The position numbers and the translations under genes were made by a program. Source: Terriglobus roseus (lineage in GTDB: Bacteria; Acidobacteriota; Terriglobia; Terriglobales; Acidobacteriaceae). Taken from it: a stretch of 64,000 nucleotides of DNA. The notes below the pieces were generated by a model. That model did not search any database. It was not told the DNA's origin and saw only the letters and a program-made list of their open reading frames with translations. The stretch spans positions 2,852,001-2,916,000 of the forward strand of contig NZ_FNSD01000001.1 of assembly GCF_900105625.1 (NCBI RefSeq). Reading direction: 5' to 3'. This document shows, piece by piece, positions 7,095 to 15,554 of the stretch. Numbering within the stretch: position 1 is the first letter of the stretch; each line of letters begins with the position of its first letter.

Positions 7095-9578
7095 CTACCG
7101 CAGCGAGATGCGTGAGCCCCTTGGATTCACCGCGGTCGTGATGCTGACAAACCCGTTGGAGCTCTGGATGGGTGTCGCTTTGCCATCGATGGTGGCCTGC
7201 TGCAAGGTCTGCTGTGAGCCCAGCACCTCGATCCGAAGCTGCTTGAACCAGGGCTTGTAGCGACCTTCCACCGCACCCAGACTGACGCTGATGGAGCCGT
7301 CGGCTTCCGTGGCGCAGGTTGCGTTCATGCGGAAGTATTCTCCATTGCGATAGTTCAGAGAGTGACCATCGTCGGTGTAGACGCTGCCGTTGCAGGTGCC
7401 GCCGGCAGTGGGCAGATACACCCGTAGCGTGAGCGGACCGGAAGGCGTCTCATCGGTGCTTTGCACCAGCGGCTGCATTGGCAGAATTGCGCCGCCACGG
7501 ACGTAGACAGGCAGCGTCGCGAGTTCGGGCGTCAGCATGATGCGCTTGCTCTCCAGCAGGGCGTCGCGCACTTCCGCGTCGCGCGCCTGGCCGCCGGTTC
7601 CGACACCTGCGCGAGCGCCAGTCCAGTAGTCGTACCAGGCACCCGGGGGCAGGTGCAGCTCATACTGCGCGACTTCTTCCGGGGAAGGATTCGGTGCGAT
7701 CAGCATGTCCGGTCCCAGCATGAACTCTGCGCCGCCCGTAATCAGGTCGACCGGGCTGCCGTCCGCCGTGGCGTGCGGATACTGCATGAAGAGTGGCCGG
7801 ACCATGGGCATGCCATCGCGAGATGTCTCTTCCGCGACGGTGTAGAGGTAGGGCAGCAGGCGATAGCGCTCTTCGATGTAGTGCTTGCGGATGGCCTCCT
7901 GTTCGGGGCCGTCGACCCAGGGTTCGTGCATGCGCGTGCCCTTGGCGGAGTGATCGCGATCGATGGGCTGGAAGGCTGCAATCTCAAGCCACTTGGTCAG
8001 CAGGTCCGGCGGCGGTGAACCGGCAAAGCCGCCCACGTCGGCACCGGCGAAGCTGAAGCCGCTCATGCCCAAATTGGCGAGCTGCGGAACGGTCATGCGG
8101 AGGTGATTCCAGGTGGAGCTGTTGTCCCCTGTCCAGGTGACAGCGTAGCGGTGACCACCGGCGTAGCTGGCGCGCGTCATGACATAGGGACGCTCGTTCG
8201 GTCGCAGGGCGAGGACGCCTTCGTAGCTGGCCTGGCTGTTGAGCAGACCGTAGATGTTGTGCACCTCGTTATGCGAGGTAGTCCGCTTCGCGAAGCCGGG
8301 TTCGTCGATGCGATGCTGGGTATCGAGCGGCATTGTCTTCGACGGATAGCGGAAGACCGCCGGCTCGTTCATGTCGTCCCAGAAGCCTGCGACGCCTTGC
8401 GCAACGAAGTCTTTATAGAGAGTGCCGAACCACTTGCGGGTTCGCGCCTGCGTGTAGTCGGGGAAGACAGAGTCGCCGGGCCAGACCTTGCCGACGTAGG
8501 TGGTGCCGTCAGGATTCTTGAGGAAGTGATCGCCCGCAGTGCCGGAATCGTAGGGCGCATAGCCGATGTTGGGCTTGTCTGCGATGTGGGTGTCGGCGAT
8601 CACGATCAGGTGGAAATGGTCCTTTGCGAGCTGCTGCACCATCTCCGGGAACTTCGGGAAGCGAACGGAATCGACGGTGAAGGGCATGTTGTCCTTCTGA
8701 AAGTCGATGTCGAGCCAAAGGGCGTCGGCCGGGATCTTGTCCTTGCGCAGGTGAGCGGCGACGTCGAGCAATTGCGATTCCGGGTTGTAGGTGTAGCGCG
8801 ACTGCTGGAAGCCGAACGACCAGAGCGGCGGCAGGGGCGCGGGCCCGGTGAGCCACGCGTAGGCGGCCATCACCTGCTTCGGCTCCGGACCGTAGAGGAA
8901 GTAGTAGTCGACAGGGCCGCCCTGCGATCCGAAGTTGTACTCCTGTGCGCTTTCGCGACCGAAGTCGAAGGAGGTCCGCCAGGTGTTGTCGAAAAGGACA
9001 CCGAAGCTGCGCCCGTCCTTCACGTCCATGAAGAATGGCACGCTCTTATAAATGGGGTCTGCGGACTCCTGCCAGCCGAAGTCGTCGGTGTTCCACATGG
9101 TGAACTCCTGGCCGGCACGGTCGAGTGGGCCGGGCTTGTCGCCCAGGCCGAAAAAGTGTTCGTTGTCGCCGCGCTTCTTGTAGATGTGGAAACCGTCCCC
9201 ACGCCACTGGGCAGGGGTGGAATCCTCCTGCAGGATGTGACCCTCATGGTCGCGGATGACCAGATGTAAATCGGATCCAACTTCCACGGAGAGCTGGCTC
9301 GTGTGGAAGCCATTGGAATCGGCCGTGACGGTCGCCCGGCTGGTGCGGCTGGCAGAGAGCACGGCCCAGGATGCGTCTTCGGGTGGGGCGGATCGCCATT
9401 CGCGAATGCGGAGCTTGTCGGCCTGCAGCGCCGTGACCTCCAGCGTTACACCATCTGAGGTGGCGGTCAGACCGCTTGCGGTGGGTCGGACGGCTTGCTG
9501 AGCGAGTGCGACTGGGACGGAAGAGAGGCCAAGAACAAAGAGGCAGCAGAGATTGGACCGGAGCATACCAGCGACCAT
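7095..9578 (-). CDS. Exported glycoside hydrolase family 31 (alpha-glucosidase/alpha-xylosidase type)
   Basis: The 827-residue protein carries a signal peptide ending ALAQQ near residue 28. An N-terminal GH31 beta-sandwich (about 40-245) is followed by the catalytic barrel. The nucleophile is Asp402 in FWDDMNEP and the acid/base is Asp483 in TWTGDNSS; WLDIDFQKD near 288-296 forms the -1 subsite. The C-terminal beta domains (about 690-827) are present, so the length is complete. GH31 enzymes release alpha-linked glucose or xylose from oligosaccharides. An alternative ATG at 9566 still keeps the signal peptide. The next gene upstream on this strand is the membrane regulator 87 bases away; across the divergent region sit a TonB receptor and a GH13 enzyme, pointing to alpha-glucan use. 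Confidence 0.92.
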   Translation of the reverse strand: MVAGMLRSNLCCLFVLGLSSVPVALAQQAVRPTASGLTATSDGVTLEVTALQADKLRIREWRSAPPEDASWAVLSASRTSRATVTADSNGFHTSQLSVEVGSDLHLVIRDHEGHILQEDSTPAQWRGDGFHIYKKRGDNEHFFGLGDKPGPLDRAGQEFTMWNTDDFGWQESADPIYKSVPFFMDVKDGRSFGVLFDNTWRTSFDFGRESAQEYNFGSQGGPVDYYFLYGPEPKQVMAAYAWLTGPAPLPPLWSFGFQQSRYTYNPESQLLDVAAHLRKDKIPADALWLDIDFQKDNMPFTVDSVRFPKFPEMVQQLAKDHFHLIVIADTHIADKPNIGYAPYDSGTAGDHFLKNPDGTTYVGKVWPGDSVFPDYTQARTRKWFGTLYKDFVAQGVAGFWDDMNEPAVFRYPSKTMPLDTQHRIDEPGFAKRTTSHNEVHNIYGLLNSQASYEGVLALRPNERPYVMTRASYAGGHRYAVTWTGDNSSTWNHLRMTVPQLANLGMSGFSFAGADVGGFAGSPPPDLLTKWLEIAAFQPIDRDHSAKGTRMHEPWVDGPEQEAIRKHYIEERYRLLPYLYTVAEETSRDGMPMVRPLFMQYPHATADGSPVDLITGGAEFMLGPDMLIAPNPSPEEVAQYELHLPPGAWYDYWTGARAGVGTGGQARDAEVRDALLESKRIMLTPELATLPVYVRGGAILPMQPLVQSTDETPSGPLTLRVYLPTAGGTCNGSVYTDDGHSLNYRNGEYFRMNATCATEADGSISVSLGAVEGRYKPWFKQLRIEVLGSQQTLQQATIDGKATPIQSSNGFVSITTAVNPRGSRISLR

Positions 9579-9665
9579 CTCGGGTTCGGGTGGGTCAGCG
9601 CAATCCGCAGCCAGACCTTTTCACCTCATCTGTATGTCAACAGCTAACTCTCTTGGATTGAGTCT

Positions 9666-11963
9666 TTAGGGCTTGCTTCGGGATGCGCCGAGGTGAAGCG
9701 CATAGAGGTTTGCGGTGGTCAGCCGGCCTCTGACAGCCACCGTTCCGTCGTCGAAGACACCACAAAGAACCAAATCGCTGAACTCGGTGGACCGAAAGTT
9801 CGCGATGCCTCCAAGATCTTCCATGTGGCCGTCGGCGACATTAACCCGGTAGACGGGCTGGCCGGGTTCGGTGAAGGCATCGGCATAAAGGCTTCGGCTA
9901 TCGGGCGACCAGACCGGGTCAGCGGCGGCACGCGTCGCGAGCACGCGCCATTGCCTGGTTGCGACGTCGTACAGGCGAAGCTCTCGTTGATCCAAGGACA
10001 TGGCCGCAATGTGATGTCCATCCGGGGACCAGCGCGGGCTGAAGAGGCCGCTCGAGCCGTCGAGCGTGGTGAGCTTGTTCGTCCGGAGATCAAAGATCTG
10101 GATTGTGCGTGGTGCGGCGTCCTTTCCCATCAAATCCGGCGTCTGTCCAAGCACAATCTGCTGGCCGTCCGGCGACCACGTCGGATCGGCCGCGTTGCTG
10201 CGCGTCTGCAGCAGGGGCTGCAGGTCGCTGCCGTCCGCCAGAACCTGGAAGAGGCTCCACGCACCGGTGCGTGTACGCGCCATGAGCGCGATCCGCGACC
10301 CGTCCGGCGACCAATGTGCGACGAAGACCTGCAGGTCGGCCGAGGTCAGCTGGAGAATTTCGGAACCGTCAGACCGTGCGCGCCAAAGCCGCCCCTCGGT
10401 GTCGACCCAGCCCAGCCATTTACCATCGCGCGTCTGCTCCAGGCGGTGCGCGTCGCTGTAAAAGCTCTGGGCGGGCACGAATTCCTTGCTGTTCGGCCGC
10501 AGCAACTGCACTTCGCCTTCGGAAGCGACGCCGGTCAGGTATACCGTGGTCTCGTTCCGCGCGGCGACCGGGCCTTGATAGGCAAGCGGGCCATCCGTCA
10601 GCCGTACCGGCCGTTTGAGTACTCCATTCAGCATCCAAAGGTCGGATGCCTGGCCCTGGGTCGCCTGGAAGACGAAGCCCCGACCCTCCGGCATCCAGCT
10701 ACCGCAACAGACTTCGCGAGTCTCGGACCAGTTCGGCAACAGCGGATGTGCGGAGTGGTCCGATACCTTCAACTCCCAAAGGTTTTGCGTGTGGGTTAGC
10801 GGATCGAAAAGCGTGAAACGTAACAGTTTGCCGTCAGGAGACCATCGCAGCCAGAACGCGCGCCCAGGTAAGGAGGCGTACCGCTCCGGTTTCGCACCGG
10901 TCATCGGCGTCACGAAGAGGTCATTGCCCGCCGCATAGAGAATGCTTTGATCGTCCGGCATCCACGTCGCGTCATGTGCAAGCACGCGGACGACACGCTG
11001 TGCTGAGCCGCCGCCTGCCGGGACGATGAAAAGGGGTTGTTCGGATTGGTTCGAAGCGTGGCTGCGGACGAGCAGTCGGGATCCGTCATGCGAGATGTCC
11101 GCGATGGCAGGGCCCGCCACCTCATCCGGCAGCGTGATAGGCGAGCTCTCACCGCCGGCAATCGTGATCCGTTCCAGATGAACGCCGCCGTCCCGGATAA
11201 CGGATGCGAACAGGTGCAGGCCGTCCGTGACAGTCACCGGGAACGACTCCGTGGCATCTGCTCCTGGAAGAACCCTTTGTGTATGAGTGACTTGGCGAAT
11301 GACGGGGACCGTCAAGGAAGTGCGGCCTGAGCCTGCAACATAACCCACCAGGCCTGCAAGCAGTATTACGGTTGCGGCAACGGCATACCCAAATCTCCGG
11401 TGCTTCGCTGCAGATGCAGATGGGGTTTCTTCAAGCAGAGGCAGCGGCGGGGTCAGTTCTACCGGTCCAGGGGTGAGTACTGCACCGGAAATCTCCGCTT
11501 CGATGGGCAGCACGGGCGGCAGGATCTCTCCTGGCTCCGGCGATGCAGGCGTTGGCTCGTCCAGAACTGTTAAAGGGGCGATGAACCGATAGCCGCGTCT
11601 GGGAAGGGTTTCGACGAACCGTGGATTGTCCGCAGTGTCTCCCAGTGCTTCCCGGATCTTATTGATCGCAGTGCCGAGGGAGTGGTCGAAGTCGACATTC
11701 GTCCCTTTCTCCCACACCGCAGCCTGAAGTTCTTCCCGCGTCACTACGTGCCCGGACCGGCGGATCAGCTCTGCCATCACGCGGAAGGGCTGGCTCTGCA
11801 ACTTGATGCGGAAGCCACCACGCCAAAGCTCGCCAGTGGAAAGGTCGGCCTCAAAGGTGCCAAATCCTACACGCACGGGATGAATCTGGTTCTGCATAAG
11901 CTGCACCGCAAAATCTACCACTTTGCTCTCTCGGGAGACATCCCACTCTTGACTACAGCTCAC
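9666..11963 (-). CDS. Membrane-anchored winged-helix regulator with TolB-like (PD40) propeller
   Basis: The 765-residue protein (as drawn) has three parts. Residues ~33-130 are an OmpR/CadC-type winged helix (FEADLSTGELWRGGFRIKL, then LPRRGYRFIAP). A proline-rich linker and one membrane helix (about 191-211) follow. The remaining ~550 residues contain repeated WSPDG-type propeller blades and should face the periplasm. This is the layout of a one-component CadC-like sensor that binds DNA from the membrane. The N-terminus is uncertain: GTG 11963 is the longest choice, while ATG 11897 gives a start eight residues before the domain and is equally likely. It is divergent from the receptor at 12109 and upstream of GH31, so it probably controls both. 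Confidence 0.82.
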   Translation of the reverse strand: MSCSQEWDVSRESKVVDFAVQLMQNQIHPVRVGFGTFEADLSTGELWRGGFRIKLQSQPFRVMAELIRRSGHVVTREELQAAVWEKGTNVDFDHSLGTAINKIREALGDTADNPRFVETLPRRGYRFIAPLTVLDEPTPASPEPGEILPPVLPIEAEISGAVLTPGPVELTPPLPLLEETPSASAAKHRRFGYAVAATVILLAGLVGYVAGSGRTSLTVPVIRQVTHTQRVLPGADATESFPVTVTDGLHLFASVIRDGGVHLERITIAGGESSPITLPDEVAGPAIADISHDGSRLLVRSHASNQSEQPLFIVPAGGGSAQRVVRVLAHDATWMPDDQSILYAAGNDLFVTPMTGAKPERYASLPGRAFWLRWSPDGKLLRFTLFDPLTHTQNLWELKVSDHSAHPLLPNWSETREVCCGSWMPEGRGFVFQATQGQASDLWMLNGVLKRPVRLTDGPLAYQGPVAARNETTVYLTGVASEGEVQLLRPNSKEFVPAQSFYSDAHRLEQTRDGKWLGWVDTEGRLWRARSDGSEILQLTSADLQVFVAHWSPDGSRIALMARTRTGAWSLFQVLADGSDLQPLLQTRSNAADPTWSPDGQQIVLGQTPDLMGKDAAPRTIQIFDLRTNKLTTLDGSSGLFSPRWSPDGHHIAAMSLDQRELRLYDVATRQWRVLATRAAADPVWSPDSRSLYADAFTEPGQPVYRVNVADGHMEDLGGIANFRSTEFSDLVLCGVFDDGTVAVRGRLTTANLYALHLGASRSKP

Positions 11964-12017
11964 AACTCAAAGAAACGAAGGCGCTTAGTAGTTGATGTGA
12001 CTTCCATCCGAAAAGGA

Positions 12018-12040
12018 TCAGCAGACGATGGAATTGCTGA
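12018..12040. promoter_or_regulatory. Inverted repeat in the divergent regulator/receptor region
   Basis: TCAGCA (12018-12023) is matched by TGCTGA (12035-12040) across 11 bases. It sits between the start of the membrane-bound regulator and the TonB receptor start at 12109, so it could be the operator the regulator uses. Six-base arms can occur by chance, hence the low confidence. Confidence 0.25.
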
Positions 12041-12108
12041 CGCCATTTTAGGGAGAGTCACAATGCCCGAGCAGGTTATGCCTGCGCGTGCGTTTTGGAG
12101 GCACCACC

Positions 12109-15100
12109 ATGAAGTTGAAGCACAAGAGCTTTCGCTCAAACCTTTGCGTCACCGCTGCGACACTGTCCCTCGGTTTCGCAAGCATCGCCATGCACGCGCA
12201 GACCGACACCGGCCGCGTGACAGGCGTCGTCGAAGACACCACCGAGGCGAGCATCCCCGGCGCGACGATCACCATTACGAACACCGGCACAGCAGCGACC
12301 CAGACCATCACGTCGGACGCCGCCGGCAACTTCAGCTTCCCCGCGCTGACCCGCGGCACCTACAAGATTACCGCTACGATGAATGGCTTCCAGACCTTCA
12401 CGCAGACGATTGATCTGCAGGTTTCGCAGACCCAGACCCTCATCTTCAAGCTGACGGTTGGAGCGAGCGACCAGACGGTCGAAGTGAGCACCGCTGCTCC
12501 CCTGGTTGACCTGGGATCGTCGACGATCGGCGAAGTCGTCGGCAGCCGCCAGCAGACACAGCTTCCCCTGAACGGACGTAACTTCACCCAGCTCGCCCTG
12601 CTGTCGCCCGGCGTGACCCGTGGCAACTATGGCAACGGTGCTTCTGGTGTCAACGGTGATGCGGAGACCTTCCGCAACAGCTCGTCGGGCGGCGGTTCGC
12701 TCTCGACCAACGGTCTGCGTCCCCAGGCCAACAACTACATCCTGGACGGCGTCGACAACAACGAAGGCCTGGTCAACACCCTGAACTTCTTCCCGAACGT
12801 GGAAGCGACGGAAGAATTCCGTGTGAACACCAGCACGGCGCCGGCTGAGTTCGGCCGCGCCGGCGGTGCGATCGTTCAGACCTCGATCAAGTCAGGTACG
12901 AACGGCATTCACGGATCCGCGTATTGGTTCTCCCGCTCGAACCTGTTTGACGCCAGCCCGAACTACCAGTTCCTGGGCGCCAGCAAGACACCCGCTCTGC
13001 CGTTCAAGCGCAACACCTTTGGCGGTGCGCTGGGTGGTCCCATCATCAAGGACAAGCTATTCCTCTTCGGTGATTACTCGGGCGTTCGTGAGAACTCGCC
13101 CTTGAACCCCGAGATCGTGACTGTCCCCACGGCGCTGATGCGCCAGGGCAACTTCTCCGAACTGTTGGGACAGGGCAGCACACAGGCTCCTTCGGTCTGC
13201 GGCATTGCCGGTGTGAAGACGGTTGTGGTCAACGGCGGTATCTATGACCCGACCACCTGCCAGCAATTCGCGGGCAACATGATCCCGACGGGCCGCCTGA
13301 ACAAGGCTGGTTTGAACTACCTGAATGCCTATCCGCTGCCGAACATCCCAGGCACGTTGGGTGGCACGCAGAACAACTACCGCACCATTCGCACGGATAT
13401 CCGTCACTCGAACACGATTGACGGTCGTTTGGACTGGAACCTCTCCAATGCGGATCGTCTGTTCGCTCGCTTCAGCTATGACAACAGCAACTTTGCACGG
13501 ACGTCGCGCTTCTCGGCGCTGCCTGCAGGCTTTGCTTCCGGTACCAACTACGTCCATGCGCGCGGTTATGTGCTGGGTGAGACGCACACCTTCGGACCGA
13601 ACGTCATCAATGAGTTCCGTGCGGGCTACACGCGTTACACCTTTGCGAACCAGCCCGTATTCAGCAACACGCCCATCTCGGCGAACCTGGGCATCGTGAA
13701 TGCAAACCGCACCACGAACTTGGGCGGCGGCGCTCTCATCGGCGGCAACGGCAGCCAGTTGGAGTACACCGGCGACTACGGTACCTACCTGGTTCCGGAG
13801 AACACCTACCAGTTCAACGACGCGCTCACCTATATCTGGAAGGGCCACACCTTCAAGGTTGGTGGCAATGCCATCCGTCGTGAAGTGGCTTACTTCCGCC
13901 CCATCTCGGGCAAGGGCTACTTCCAGCTTGGCAACGGTGATTTCACCGGTTATGACACGTCGGAAGTGCTCGCAGGCTTTGCGGACAACTACAGCATCGG
14001 TGCGCAGAGCGGCCTGTTCGGTACGCGCAACTATGAAGTGGGCGCGTTCGCACAGGACGACTGGAAGGTCACCCGCCGGCTTACCTTCAACCTGGGCTTC
14101 CGTTGGGATCTGATCACCAATCCGACGGAGCAGCAGAACCGCCAGGCTGCTCTGAATCCGAACAGCACCGGCGCCAACCCGACGGAGTTCATTGCGGGCC
14201 AGAACGGTGTCGCTCGTTCCATCATCAACACTCGCTTCACCAACTTCGCACCGCGCTTCGGCTTCTCCTATGACCTGACCGGTCAGGGCAAGACGGTTCT
14301 GCGTGGCGGTTATGGCATCTTCTACTTCTTGGATCGTGGTGGTATCGACAACCAGCTCGGCCAGCAGGTGCCGTTTGGTGGCAGCACGTCGTACTATGCG
14401 AGCGGCGGTTCGCGTATCGCGTTCACCGGCCAGAATCCGAATGGCAGCTCGCTCAGCAGCACGCTGGCGACTGCTCCTCTCCCGGCACCTTCGACGTCAT
14501 CGCTCGCCGGTGCGAACGTCTTCGCTGTGAACCAGACGGAGAAGATCCCCACGGTGCAGCAGTATGACGTGCAGATCCAGCATGAGATCACGCCGAAGAT
14601 GGTGATGACGGTTGGCTACGTTGGAAACCTCTCCACGCACCTTGCAACGGGTTACAACTACAACAGCAAGCCGTTCTCCGCTGGCGCAACGACTCCCACC
14701 GCCTTCCCGACGCTGGGCCAGGTTGTCTACAACCTGAATGACGGTGTCAGCCACTACAACAGCCTGCAGGCGCAGTTGAACTACCGCGCGGCGAAGAGCC
14801 TTACGCTCACCTCGTCGTACACGTGGGCGCATAACATCGACAACACCAACGGCTACCTGGGCTTCTACGCTGTGAGCGATCTGAACTACTACGATCACAG
14901 TCTGAATAAGGGCAACAGCTCGCTGGATCAGCGCAGCGTCTTCGTGGCGAGCGCACTGTACAGCATCCCGTTCGGCCGTGGTCAGCAGTTCGGTGGTGGC
15001 ATCAACCGTGGCGTCGATTACGTCCTTGGCGGATGGCAGTTGAACACCATCGTGCAGGCACAGACGGGTACGCCCTTCAGCGTGACCTTCCCTGTGTATG

Positions 15101-15468
15101 GCGGTGGTACCAGCATCCGTGCGGACTATGCGAACAACGGTCAGCCCATCTACACCCACAGCATCCAGGGCAACTACATCAACCCGGCAGCGTTCAGCAA
15201 GACGCAGCCAGTTGGTCGCCAGGGCAACACGGGTCGCAACCAGTTCTACGGACCTGGCTTGGCTTCGGGCGATGTGTCGATGTTCAAGACGCTTGGCATC
15301 ACGGAGCGCCTGAAGACCGAACTGCGTGCTGAGGTCTTCAACGTGACCAACACACCGCAGTTCCAGAACCCGGACGGTACCATCACGGACGGCAACTTCG
15401 GGAAGGTCACGGCGACGCGTTCGGCTTCCGAGCGTCAGATGCAGATGGCGATCCGCTTCCTGTTCTAA
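12109..15468 (+). CDS. TonB-dependent receptor with carboxypeptidase-regulatory domain (Oar-like)
   Basis: The 1,119-residue outer-membrane protein is read from the ATG at 12109, which has TTGGAGG nearby. A signal peptide (to about residue 30, MHAQ) is followed by a carboxypeptidase-regulatory-like Ig domain (about 33-115, GRVTGVVEDTTEASIPGA). A plug domain follows (LPLNGRNFTQLALLSPGV, then ILDGVDNNEG). The barrel ends with MAIRFLF, a terminal aromatic residue as in other outer-membrane barrels. Receptors of this layout are abundant in Acidobacteria and are thought to import oligosaccharides or other large nutrients. With the GH13 enzyme just downstream and GH31 divergent, a malto-oligosaccharide substrate is the best guess. 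There is no SusD partner, in contrast to Bacteroidetes loci. Confidence 0.92.
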   Translation: MKLKHKSFRSNLCVTAATLSLGFASIAMHAQTDTGRVTGVVEDTTEASIPGATITITNTGTAATQTITSDAAGNFSFPALTRGTYKITATMNGFQTFTQTIDLQVSQTQTLIFKLTVGASDQTVEVSTAAPLVDLGSSTIGEVVGSRQQTQLPLNGRNFTQLALLSPGVTRGNYGNGASGVNGDAETFRNSSSGGGSLSTNGLRPQANNYILDGVDNNEGLVNTLNFFPNVEATEEFRVNTSTAPAEFGRAGGAIVQTSIKSGTNGIHGSAYWFSRSNLFDASPNYQFLGASKTPALPFKRNTFGGALGGPIIKDKLFLFGDYSGVRENSPLNPEIVTVPTALMRQGNFSELLGQGSTQAPSVCGIAGVKTVVVNGGIYDPTTCQQFAGNMIPTGRLNKAGLNYLNAYPLPNIPGTLGGTQNNYRTIRTDIRHSNTIDGRLDWNLSNADRLFARFSYDNSNFARTSRFSALPAGFASGTNYVHARGYVLGETHTFGPNVINEFRAGYTRYTFANQPVFSNTPISANLGIVNANRTTNLGGGALIGGNGSQLEYTGDYGTYLVPENTYQFNDALTYIWKGHTFKVGGNAIRREVAYFRPISGKGYFQLGNGDFTGYDTSEVLAGFADNYSIGAQSGLFGTRNYEVGAFAQDDWKVTRRLTFNLGFRWDLITNPTEQQNRQAALNPNSTGANPTEFIAGQNGVARSIINTRFTNFAPRFGFSYDLTGQGKTVLRGGYGIFYFLDRGGIDNQLGQQVPFGGSTSYYASGGSRIAFTGQNPNGSSLSSTLATAPLPAPSTSSLAGANVFAVNQTEKIPTVQQYDVQIQHEITPKMVMTVGYVGNLSTHLATGYNYNSKPFSAGATTPTAFPTLGQVVYNLNDGVSHYNSLQAQLNYRAAKSLTLTSSYTWAHNIDNTNGYLGFYAVSDLNYYDHSLNKGNSSLDQRSVFVASALYSIPFGRGQQFGGGINRGVDYVLGGWQLNTIVQAQTGTPFSVTFPVYGGGTSIRADYANNGQPIYTHSIQGNYINPAAFSKTQPVGRQGNTGRNQFYGPGLASGDVSMFKTLGITERLKTELRAEVFNVTNTPQFQNPDGTITDGNFGKVTATRSASERQMQMAIRFLF

Positions 15469-15489
15469 GTCGTTCTTACTCACTCCCCA

Positions 15490-15528
15490 GGGCGCCGCGA
15501 GCTTGTTTCTGCGGCGCCCTTCTTGTTG
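15490..15528 (+). terminator. Rho-independent terminator between receptor and GH13 genes
   Basis: A perfect 9-base stem, GGGCGCCGC (15490-15498) with GCGGCGCCC (15511-15519), has a 12-base loop and is followed by TTCTTGTT. It follows the receptor stop by 22 bases and precedes the GH13 start by 36. It should end most receptor transcripts, with either partial read-through or a separate promoter feeding GH13. Confidence 0.75.
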
Positions 15529-15554
15529 AACTGCTTACCTTTGGAGATGCCACC

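Noticed and set aside
8103-9269. Long open frame (388 aa) on the plus strand inside the GH31 gene.
   Set aside because: The minus-strand frame has the full GH31 architecture and catalytic motifs; the plus frame has a random-looking composition and no motif. It is a shadow of GC-rich coding DNA.
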